A stretch of 34,331 nucleotides of DNA from JAGDMS01 sp050015455 (GTDB lineage Bacteria; Desulfobacterota; Binatia; HRBIN30), in assembly GCA_050015455.1 (NCBI GenBank), contig JBEKBJ010000051.1, positions 1-34,331 on the forward strand, read 5' to 3'. A program made the position numbers and the translations under genes. The notes beneath the pieces are model-generated. The model was not told the DNA's origin, searched no databases, and saw only the letters and a program-made list of their open reading frames with translations. This document shows, in pieces, positions 1-6,681 of the stretch. The first letter of the stretch is position 1; every line of letters begins with the position of its first letter.

Positions 1-71
1 CGTCTCCATGGCGTCATCCTCCGGCCCCCGCTTCCCGGCGGGAGCTGTTCTTGGATTAAGAAACCGGCCGG

Positions 72-1415
72 ATGATGACGCCTTTTTCGCTTTTCCACCA
101 CACTCCGGACACTACCGGTCGCGTTGTCTTCCTCTCAGATCAGGACGGTGCAACAAGATTCTATGTTATGAACGTGGACGGCTCTGATCAGCACAGACTA
201 TCCGACGCATCCGCCCTGAACGGTACCTTCTCCTTCAGCCCTGACGGTCAGTTTATCGTGTTTGACTCGGAGCGAGGCGGGAATTACCAGATTAGCGTCG
301 TTGGCCTTGATGGTCACGACTTTCACCAGGTAACGAAGACCGTAGGAGTGGATAAGGTGGAACCGCAGTGGCAACCGGAAGGCGGACACCACCCCATTTC
401 CGAGGAGGAGTTCGGCAGACCGATTGCAACGCCTGGCCTTACTGTGGTCGCACAAGAAACAACCCAGAAAACCCCGGACGGCAAGGCAGGCTCGAAGCAG
501 CAACCAGTGGCAAATCCGAACAAAGATGATGCTGTTGCCGGACAGAGCCTTCGTGACGCCGCAAATAGTGGTGACATGGCGAAAGTAGCGGCTTTACTGA
601 AACAGGATCCAACTCTGGTTTCTAGCAAGACTGAAGTCGGCGTAACGCCTCTGCATAAGGCTGCTGAAGCGGGTCACAGAGACGTTGCCGAACTGCTCTT
701 GGCCAACAAAGCTCAAGTCAATGCAAAGACCGACAATGGCACGACGCCGTTACATCTCGCGGCCTTCAACGGTTTCAAGGACGTAGTCGAATCGCTACTG
801 GCGCATGGGGCAGACGTTAATGCTACTATGGACGACGGCGGAACGGTTCTAATCTCTGCTCTACTGCACGACCACACGGACATAGTTAGACTGCTACTGG
901 CCAGCAAGGCTAATGTCAATGCGAAGTTCAAGACTGGCATAACCGCGCTGCACCAAGCCGCGTCACAAGGTTCAACACAGATCGTCGCTTTGGTGCTAGC
1001 CAACAAGGCTGACATTGATGCAAAGGACAACTACGGCAAGACACCGTTGCATTACGCCGCGATGGAAGGGCAGAAGTCTGTAGTGGAAATGCTTATCAAG
1101 AATAAAGCTGATGTAAATGCGCAGGACGCAGTGAAGTTGACGCCGTTGCACTTAGCTTCTGCCAAAGGTCACAAAGGAGTTGTCGCGGTGTTGCTCAACA
1201 ACGGCGCAGAAATTGACGCGAAGAATGAGGATAATCTGACACCATTACGCTTTGCTGCGTCGTATGGAAACAAGGACGTAGTTGAATTGCTGATTGAGAA
1301 GGGAGCAGACGTCAATTCAAAAGACAAACTCGGAAGAACGCCGCTGCGCGTCGCTGAGTTGAATGAACACAAGGACGTTGCGCAGGTACTTCGTCAACAT
1401 GGCGGAAAGGAGTAG
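72..1415 (+). CDS. TolB-like propeller fragment fused to nine ankyrin repeats
   Basis: The 447-residue product has two parts. Residues 16-103 contain two to three PD40/TolB-type beta-propeller blades (motifs such as YVMNVDGSDQ, FSFSPDGQFIVFDS and ISVVGLDG). After a polar linker (104-155), residues 158-447 form nine ankyrin repeats of 33 residues with the TPLHxAAxxGHxDVVxxLLxxGADVNAKD consensus. A complete TolB propeller has six blades, so the N-terminal part is only a fragment, and there is no signal peptide, which TolB-like proteins normally have. An in-frame TAA lies 13 bases upstream (57-59), so translation must start at ATG 72 or 75. The gene is visibly less GC-rich than the rest of the window and its codon use differs, which suggests transfer. 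Ankyrin solenoids bind proteins; the partner is unknown. The ORF is certainly real, the function is not known. Confidence 0.8.
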   Translation: MMTPFSLFHHTPDTTGRVVFLSDQDGATRFYVMNVDGSDQHRLSDASALNGTFSFSPDGQFIVFDSERGGNYQISVVGLDGHDFHQVTKTVGVDKVEPQWQPEGGHHPISEEEFGRPIATPGLTVVAQETTQKTPDGKAGSKQQPVANPNKDDAVAGQSLRDAANSGDMAKVAALLKQDPTLVSSKTEVGVTPLHKAAEAGHRDVAELLLANKAQVNAKTDNGTTPLHLAAFNGFKDVVESLLAHGADVNATMDDGGTVLISALLHDHTDIVRLLLASKANVNAKFKTGITALHQAASQGSTQIVALVLANKADIDAKDNYGKTPLHYAAMEGQKSVVEMLIKNKADVNAQDAVKLTPLHLASAKGHKGVVAVLLNNGAEIDAKNEDNLTPLRFAASYGNKDVVELLIEKGADVNSKDKLGRTPLRVAELNEHKDVAQVLRQHGGKE

Positions 1416-1480
1416 ATCGCCATCTGACACGACCATCTCACTTGGCGCACTCCATTTCTCCTTATGAAGGCCAAGGCACC

Positions 1481-1585
1481 ATGAAATGGCCGATCAAGCG
1501 CAGGCAGGGTACGGCTTCGCCGGCCCTATTGGTGTGCTGGCTGATCGCAACGCCAATCTACTTCGCGCTTGGGCTCAAGCAATGA
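1481..1585 (+). CDS. possible 34-residue membrane peptide
   Basis: An ATG at 1481 opens a 34-codon frame ending at TGA 1583-1585. The product has a basic N-terminus (KWPIKRRQ) followed by a hydrophobic stretch (ALLVCWLIATPIYFALGL) long enough for one membrane span. AAGG at about 1473-1476 sits a suitable distance upstream as a ribosome-binding site. It lies directly before the attC-like stem at 1629-1703, where the gene of an integron cassette would be. No homology is recognised, and a frame this short could occur by chance. Confidence 0.25.
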   Translation: MKWPIKRRQGTASPALLVCWLIATPIYFALGLKQ

Positions 1586-1628
1586 AACGATCATGGCCGT
1601 GCAGCCGAGGCGTAGGCTTGAGGGCGTT

Positions 1629-1703
1629 GCCGAACCCGCCGCTCGACCCGGCGGCCCCCAAACGCCACGCCACCCAACGCGGGTCAGCGGCACGACGTTC
1701 GGC
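1629..1703 (+). other. attC-like integron recombination site (candidate)
   Basis: An imperfect inverted repeat of 75 bases. The outer arms GCCGAAC (1629-1635) and GTTCGGC (1697-1703) are exact complements and occupy the R'' and R' positions. Inner arms GCCGCT (1638-1643) / AGCGGC (1686-1691) and GACCC (1645-1649) / GGGTC (1681-1685) form the L'' / L' stem, with C1644 unpaired like the extrahelical base of attC sites. The spacers between R and L boxes are unequal (2 and 5 bases). The outer boxes differ from the consensus RYYYAAC/GTTRRRY at one symmetric position. No integrase gene is in the window. Confidence 0.45.
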
Positions 1704-1746
1704 GCGCAGAGGCGCATCAGGATGGTTAGCGGGGAACGATTTTAGG

Positions 1747-1947
1747 TTAGAATCCCGGCTCCCAGATCGGCGCGAGATCTAACACGAACCCCGGGAGAAC
1801 CGGATCGGCAGCCAGAAGCGTGGGATTGTCGAGCACCTCGACCGCAGCGCCCGGCCGGTAGCGGTACACGCGGCGGGGTACCGGATCAATCAACCACCCC
1901 AGTTGAGCGCCGTTGGCGAGGCACCACGCCTGCCCTGCCGGTGCCAT
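1747..1947 (-). pseudogene. Uma2-family (DUF820) nuclease, C-terminal fragment
   Basis: The 66 residues from ATG 1947 contain the typical C-terminal part of Uma2-family PD-(D/E)XK-like proteins: LANGAQLGWLIDP, then RVYRYRPG, then LPGFVLDLAPIW just before the stop. A complete family member has about 180-200 residues and carries its catalytic acidic residues mainly in the missing N-terminal part. Continuing the frame upstream of 1947 gives sequence from the recO gene and no further Uma2 similarity, so the gene is truncated at its 5' side. Its ATG shares one base with the recO stop codon. Probably a non-functional remnant left by an insertion or deletion next to recO. Confidence 0.6.
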
Positions 1948-2693
1948 CAACGAAGCGCAGCGATCAGCTTGGTCGACCGCAACGGCCGCGGCAGATGTAA
2001 CGCCAGCAGACGGCCCATCAACTGCGCTGCTTCCGTCGCCACGCTACCCGGAAGACGGTGACCGCGCAGTTGATTCAGGGGCTGCCCTTTCAGTCTCTGC
2101 AAAGCTGCAAGCGTTCGAGGTCCGACCGGAATCAGCGGCTCTTCCCGACTGCGGCAGCCGGCGCACACGATGCTGCCGTGGATGGGATCGAGGAACGCCG
2201 CCGCGCCCAATCGCCGCCGACAACGCCCGCAATGCTGCAACTCCGGGTCGTATCCGGCGCGGCATAGGAGCTGTACCTCGAACGCCCGCAGCAACGCCGC
2301 CGTTGCCGCGCCGTAGCGCAACTCGTCGAGACCCTCGACGAGGAGGTTGTAGAGTTCTCGGACGGGGTAAGCTTCAGCGGTCAGCTGATCGATCAACTCG
2401 ACCAGGTAGCTTCCGTAGGCGAACTTCGCGGGGTCCACCAGGGCTCCCACCGGTTCGAGCAGATCGCAGCTTTCCAGGAACACTAGGCCGGCCCCCGGGC
2501 GGCTGCGAAAGTGGGCGCGTACGCGGGTGAACGGGTCCAGGCAGTTGGCGAAACGTCGGCGCGAATTCTTTGCCCCCTTGGCAATGCCGGTGAGCTTGCC
2601 CGCATCCTCGGTGAGGAAGGTGACGATCTTGTCCGATTCTCCGTACGCCCGGGTACGCAAGATGATCGCCTGGCTCGCCTGCGATGGCCCCAT
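1947..2693 (-). CDS. recO: DNA repair and recombination mediator RecO
   Basis: RecO acts in the RecFOR pathway, binding single-stranded DNA and SSB and helping load RecA at gaps. The 248-residue product has the N-terminal OB-fold signature (AIILRTRAYGESDKIVTFLTEDAG, then GIAKGAKNSRRRF, written here in pieces), a helical middle and a C-terminal four-cysteine zinc site (CGRCRRR and CAGC). Length and order fit the family. I chose ATG 2693 because family members begin close to this conserved segment; a GTG at 2711 in frame would add six residues, and neither has a clear Shine-Dalgarno sequence. The gene is divergent from grpE, with about 100 bases between starts. The Uma2 remnant follows immediately downstream. 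Confidence 0.93.
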   Translation of the reverse strand: MGPSQASQAIILRTRAYGESDKIVTFLTEDAGKLTGIAKGAKNSRRRFANCLDPFTRVRAHFRSRPGAGLVFLESCDLLEPVGALVDPAKFAYGSYLVELIDQLTAEAYPVRELYNLLVEGLDELRYGAATAALLRAFEVQLLCRAGYDPELQHCGRCRRRLGAAAFLDPIHGSIVCAGCRSREEPLIPVGPRTLAALQRLKGQPLNQLRGHRLPGSVATEAAQLMGRLLALHLPRPLRSTKLIAALR

Positions 2694-2723
2694 CAGATGG
2701 AAACAAAACACTGGATCGCAATC

Positions 2724-2751
2724 TTGACAAGGGCGGCAAAGGTTCTTACCT
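2724..2751 (+). promoter_or_regulatory. possible promoter for grpE-dnaK
   Basis: TTGACA at 2724-2729 matches a -35 box exactly. A weak -10 candidate TTACCT follows at 2746-2751 after 16 bases, 43 bases before the grpE start. No CIRCE inverted repeat and no convincing sigma-32 -10 box was seen in the recO-grpE gap, so heat regulation cannot be read from the sequence. Confidence 0.3.
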
Positions 2752-2794
2752 CAGAGCTGCCCCACTTCGTTGAAGTTCGCTTTCGGGGAGGACC

Positions 2795-3388
2795 ATGGAT
2801 CGAAAGGATGAAAGGGATGAGGCAGCGGGGAAGAGTGCTCAGTGCACCGAGGGAGCAAATGAAGGCACCGCTGCTTTGCCGGAAACGGAAATCGAACAGT
2901 TGCGCCAGAAATTAGCGGAAAAAGAAGAGGAGGCCCGAGCCAACTACGACCTCTTCTTGCGCGAACGGGCCGAGCTGGAGAACTTCAAGAAACGCATGCA
3001 ACGGGAAAAAACGGAAGCGCTGCGCTTCGCCAGCGAGCCGCTCATTCGCGAGCTGATCCCGGTCATCGACAACCTCGAGCGGGCGGTCGAGTGTGGCGAT
3101 GGGGACGGCAAGTCCGTCGTCGAGGGCGTGCAGCTGGTCCTGAGCTCCCTGATGCAGATCCTGGAACGGCACGGCGTCAAACGTGTGGAAGCGCTCGGGC
3201 AAGCCTTTGATCCCACGCACCACCAGGCGGTCGCCCAGGTGGAATCGGCCGAGCATGAGCCCAATCGGGTCGTCGAACAGCATCACACCGGATACCTGCT
3301 CCATGATCGCCTGCTGCGGCCGGCCCTGGTGACGGTCAGTACACGAAAACGCCACGATACGGTTGAAAGTGGGCCAAAGCGTGATTAA
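2795..3388 (+). CDS. grpE: Nucleotide exchange factor GrpE
   Basis: GrpE is the homodimeric nucleotide exchange factor that releases ADP from DnaK. The 197-residue protein starts with a variable acidic tail, followed by a long coiled coil (about residues 30-85, with YDLFLRERAELENFKKRMQ) and the C-terminal beta domain with the family signatures LIRELIPVIDNLERA, GVKRVEALGQAFDPTHHQAV and GYLLHDRLLRPALVTVS. GGGGAGG just upstream of ATG 2795 is a good ribosome-binding site. It is the first gene of a grpE-dnaK unit, with 73 bases to dnaK. The order grpE-dnaK-dnaJ is common, but no hrcA is seen beside it. Confidence 0.97.
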   Translation: MDRKDERDEAAGKSAQCTEGANEGTAALPETEIEQLRQKLAEKEEEARANYDLFLRERAELENFKKRMQREKTEALRFASEPLIRELIPVIDNLERAVECGDGDGKSVVEGVQLVLSSLMQILERHGVKRVEALGQAFDPTHHQAVAQVESAEHEPNRVVEQHHTGYLLHDRLLRPALVTVSTRKRHDTVESGPKRD

Positions 3389-3461
3389 CCGATAAGCGCG
3401 GGCGTGCAAGTGAAGTCTCGATTGTTCTCTCGTTCGTGACGTCCCGAAGGAGATTGGCACT

Positions 3462-5399
3462 ATGGCAAGAGTCATCGGAATCGATTTAGGAACCACCAAC
3501 TCGTGTGTGGCCATTATGGAAGGCGGTGAGCCGCAGGTCGTCGCTAACGCGGAAGGCGGCCGGACAACCCCGTCCGTGGTGGCGTTCACCGAGTCCGGCG
3601 AACGCCTAGTCGGCCAGATCGCCTACCGCCAGGCGATTACCAATCCGGACAACACCATCTTCGCCGTGAAGCGCCTCATGGGCCGCAAGTACGACGATTC
3701 GGAAGTGCAGAAGGCGATGAAGGTGCTCCCTTACAAGATCGTGCGCGCCGACAACGGCGACGCCTGGGTCGAGATCCGCGGCAAACGCTACAGCCCACCG
3801 GAGATCTCCGCCTTCATCCTGCAGAAGATGCGGCAGACGGCCGAAGATTACCTCGGAGAGAAAATCACCGATGCCGTGGTCACGGTGCCCGCCTATTTCA
3901 ATGACAGTCAGCGGCAGGCCACCAAGGATGCCGGCCGCGTCGCCGGGCTGAACGTGCTGCGGATCATCAACGAGCCCACGGCCGCGTCCCTGTCCTACGG
4001 CCTGGATAAGAAGAAGGACGAGAAAATCGCCGTCTTCGACCTCGGCGGCGGCACCTTCGATATTTCGATTCTGGAAATCGGGGAAGGCGTGTTCGAGGTC
4101 AAGTCCACCAACGGTGATACCTTCCTCGGCGGTGAGGACTACGACCAGCGCATCATGAGCTACCTCGCCGACGAGTTCCGCAAGGACCAGGGCATCGATC
4201 TGCGCAACGACCGCATGGCGCTGCAGCGCCTGAAGGAAGCGGCCGAGAAGGCCAAATGCGAGCTCTCGACCTCGACCGAAACCACCATCAACCTGCCCTT
4301 CGTCACCGCCGACCAGACCGGACCGAAGCATCTGAACATGAAGCTGACGCGCTCCAAGCTGGAAGCGCTCTGCGCCGACTTGCTGGACAAGCTCGATGGG
4401 CCGTGCGTGACGGCGTTGAAGGATGCCGGGCTGAGCGCCAGCGAAATCGATGAGGTCGTGCTGGTGGGCGGCATGACCCGGATGCCGGCGGTGCAGGCGC
4501 ACGTGAAGAAGCTCTTCGGCAAGGAGCCGCACAAGGGCGTGAACCCGGATGAGGTGGTAGCGGTCGGCGCGGCGATTCAGGGCGGTGTGCTCAAGGGTGA
4601 GGTGAAAGATGTGGTGCTGCTCGACGTCACGCCGCTGTCGCTCGGCATCGAGACCCTGGGCGGCGTGTTCACGAAGCTGATCGACAAGAACACCACCATC
4701 CCAACCAAGAAGAGCCAGATCTTCTCGACGGCCGCGGATAACCAGACGGCGGTGACCATCCGCGTCTTCCAAGGCGAACGCGAGATGGCGGCCGACAACA
4801 AGCTGCTCGGGCAGTTCGACCTGATCGGGATCCCGCCGGCCCCACGCGGTTTGCCGCAGGTCGAGGTCAGCTTCGACATCGACGCCAACGGCATTGTGCA
4901 CGTGAACGCTAAGGACCTCGGGACCGGCAAGGAGCAGTCGATCCGCATCACGGCCTCCAGCGGTCTGACCGAGCAGGAGATCAAGCAGATGGTCCGGGAT
5001 GCGGAGCTGCACGCGGCCGAAGACCACAAGCGCCGCGAGACCGCAGATGCTCGCAACCAACTGGACAGCCTGGTGTACCAGACCGAGAAGTCGCTCAAGG
5101 AACACGGCGGCGATCTGGACGCTTCGACCAAGAGCAACATCGAGCAGGCCCTCGAGCGTGCCAAGAAGGAGCTGGAAGGTCAGGACGCGGCGGCCATGAA
5201 GTCGGCGGTGGAAGAACTCAGCAAGGCCTCGCACAAGCTGGCGGAAGCCATCTACGCCAAGGCCTCGCAGCAGCAGGCAGGGCAGGGGCCGCAGCCGGGT
5301 GAGGGGGCCGGGGCGGGCCGGACAGCCGGGGACGGCCAAGACCGTGGCCGCAAGGAGGATGTTGTTGACGCGGATTTCGAAGAAGTGAAGGGGAGCTGA
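3462..5399 (+). CDS. dnaK: Hsp70 chaperone DnaK
   Basis: DnaK is the ATP-dependent cytosolic Hsp70 chaperone working with DnaJ and GrpE. The 645-residue product is full length: the ATPase domain carries IGIDLGTTNSCVA near the N-terminus, the phosphate-2 motif VFDLGGGTFDISIL and VLVGGMTRMPAVQ; the linker reads VVLLDVTPLSLGIETLGG; the substrate-binding domain and helical lid follow, with a Gly/Gln-rich flexible tail ending DVVDADFEEVK, the usual bacterial C-terminal motif. AAGGAG upstream of ATG 3462 is the ribosome-binding site. A strong terminator follows 21 bases after the stop, so transcription of grpE-dnaK is at least partly separated from dnaJ. Confidence 0.99.
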   Translation: MARVIGIDLGTTNSCVAIMEGGEPQVVANAEGGRTTPSVVAFTESGERLVGQIAYRQAITNPDNTIFAVKRLMGRKYDDSEVQKAMKVLPYKIVRADNGDAWVEIRGKRYSPPEISAFILQKMRQTAEDYLGEKITDAVVTVPAYFNDSQRQATKDAGRVAGLNVLRIINEPTAASLSYGLDKKKDEKIAVFDLGGGTFDISILEIGEGVFEVKSTNGDTFLGGEDYDQRIMSYLADEFRKDQGIDLRNDRMALQRLKEAAEKAKCELSTSTETTINLPFVTADQTGPKHLNMKLTRSKLEALCADLLDKLDGPCVTALKDAGLSASEIDEVVLVGGMTRMPAVQAHVKKLFGKEPHKGVNPDEVVAVGAAIQGGVLKGEVKDVVLLDVTPLSLGIETLGGVFTKLIDKNTTIPTKKSQIFSTAADNQTAVTIRVFQGEREMAADNKLLGQFDLIGIPPAPRGLPQVEVSFDIDANGIVHVNAKDLGTGKEQSIRITASSGLTEQEIKQMVRDAELHAAEDHKRRETADARNQLDSLVYQTEKSLKEHGGDLDASTKSNIEQALERAKKELEGQDAAAMKSAVEELSKASHKLAEAIYAKASQQQAGQGPQPGEGAGAGRTAGDGQDRGRKEDVVDADFEEVKGS

Positions 5400-5420
5400 G
5401 CAGGTTTGCGTTCTGGCGCG

Positions 5421-5459
5421 CAAAAGCCCTCCCCTCTCGACTGTCGGGGAGGGCTTTTG
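5421..5459 (+). terminator. strong hairpin terminator after dnaK
   Basis: CAAAAGCCCTCCCC (5421-5434) is perfectly complementary to 5446-5459, a 14-bp stem with an 11-base loop. The A-tract at the start and T-tract at the end make it usable in either direction. It lies between dnaK and dnaJ, which are both on the plus strand. Confidence 0.9.
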
Positions 5460-5565
5460 TATTGTTTGCCAGCGAGTGTCGGTTCAACTTGCTGTAACCC
5501 CTGATCGTGGCAGCCGGACGCTGGCCCTTAGCGCCGTCAAGTTGAAGCGGCTCGAGGAGGAGTGA

Positions 5566-6681
5566 GTGGCGCACAAGCGCGATTACTACGAAGTCCTCGG
5601 CGTGGACCGCAGCGCCAGCGAGGAGGACATCAAGAAGGCCTACCGCAAGCTGGCGATGAAGTACCACCCGGACCGCAATCCGGGCGACAAGCTCGCGGAG
5701 GAGCGGTTTAAGGGAGCGTCAGAAGCCTACCAGGCGCTCAGTGATCCGGAGCGCCGTGCCCAGTATGACCGTTTCGGCCACGCCGCCTTCGAACCAGGTG
5801 GTGGCTTCGGTGGCTTCGATTTCGCCAGCGCCGGTTTCGAAGACATCTTCAGCGACATTTTTGGTGACTTCCTCGGGGGCGGCCGTGGCCGTAGCCGCAC
5901 CCGCGCTCGCCGCGGCGACGATCTTCGCTACGACCTCACTGTCAGTTTTGAGGAAGCGGTGTTCGGCACCGAAAAGGTCATCAGCGTGCCGCGCCTCGCC
6001 GCCTGCGAGGCGTGCAACGGCAAGGGCACCAAAGACGGTGTGCCGCGCGCCACCTGTCCGGCCTGTCGGGGCACCGGTCAAGTGCGCTATCAGCAAGGCT
6101 TTTTCACCATCGCCAAGACCTGCGGCCAGTGCAATGGCCAGGGCTCGGTCATCAAAGACCCGTGCCGCGTCTGCAGCGGCACCGCTGTGACCCAAAAGAC
6201 GCATTCGTTGAACATCAAGATTCCGGCCGGCGTTGATACCGGCTCGCGGCTGAAGCTCCGTGGCGAGGGGGAGCCCGGACGCAACGGTGGGCCGCCGGGT
6301 GATCTGTACGTCATCACCGAAGTGCGCGAACACCCGCTGTTCAGCCGCCATGAGAATGACATCATCTGTGAGATCCCGATCAGCTTTCCGCAGGCGGCCT
6401 TGGGAGCGGAAATCGACGCACCGACACTGGAAGGAAAGATGAAGCTCAAGATCCCGGGGGGGACCCAGTCCGGACACGTCTTTCGATTGAAAGGAAAAGG
6501 AGCACACAACCTGCGCGGCTCGGGCCGCGGCGATGAGCTGGTGCGCATCATCGTCGAAACGCCACGCAAGCTGACGGCGCGCCAGCGCGAGCTGCTGGAA
6601 GAGTTTGCACGCAGCGGTGGAGAAGAGGTAAACCCAATGTCGAAAGGTTTCTTCGACAAGGTAAAGGAGATGCTCGGCTGA
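5566..6681 (+). CDS. dnaJ: Co-chaperone DnaJ (type I Hsp40)
   Basis: DnaJ delivers substrates to DnaK and stimulates its ATPase. The 371-residue protein has all type I parts: J-domain with the HPD tripeptide at residues 34-36, a Gly/Phe-rich stretch (about 75-115), a zinc-binding region with four CxxC modules (about 147-207: CEACNGKG, CPACRGTG, CGQCNGQG, CRVCSGTA), and the two C-terminal beta domains. The fourth module ends in Ala where Gly is usual; all eight cysteines are present. The start is GTG 5566, eight codons before the conserved DYYEVLG, with GAGGAGG at 5554-5560 upstream. The stop codon shares its A with the ATG of the downstream lipoprotein gene, so the two are translationally coupled. 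Confidence 0.98.
   Translation: MAHKRDYYEVLGVDRSASEEDIKKAYRKLAMKYHPDRNPGDKLAEERFKGASEAYQALSDPERRAQYDRFGHAAFEPGGGFGGFDFASAGFEDIFSDIFGDFLGGGRGRSRTRARRGDDLRYDLTVSFEEAVFGTEKVISVPRLAACEACNGKGTKDGVPRATCPACRGTGQVRYQQGFFTIAKTCGQCNGQGSVIKDPCRVCSGTAVTQKTHSLNIKIPAGVDTGSRLKLRGEGEPGRNGGPPGDLYVITEVREHPLFSRHENDIICEIPISFPQAALGAEIDAPTLEGKMKLKIPGGTQSGHVFRLKGKGAHNLRGSGRGDELVRIIVETPRKLTARQRELLEEFARSGGEEVNPMSKGFFDKVKEMLG

Noticed and set aside
1740..1765. Sequence like a tRNA T-arm and 3' acceptor (GGTTAGAATCCCGGCTCCCA)
   Set aside because: No matching 5' acceptor, D-arm or anticodon arm upstream, and it overlaps the C-terminal codons of the Uma2 fragment.
2712..2794. CIRCE heat-shock operator before grpE
   Set aside because: No TTAGCACTC/GAGTGCTAA inverted repeat is present in the gap.
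3606..5423. 605-codon open frame antisense to dnaK
   Set aside because: Long antisense frames opposite dnaK are a known effect of its codon use in GC-rich genomes; the frame has no family resemblance and dnaK itself is certain.
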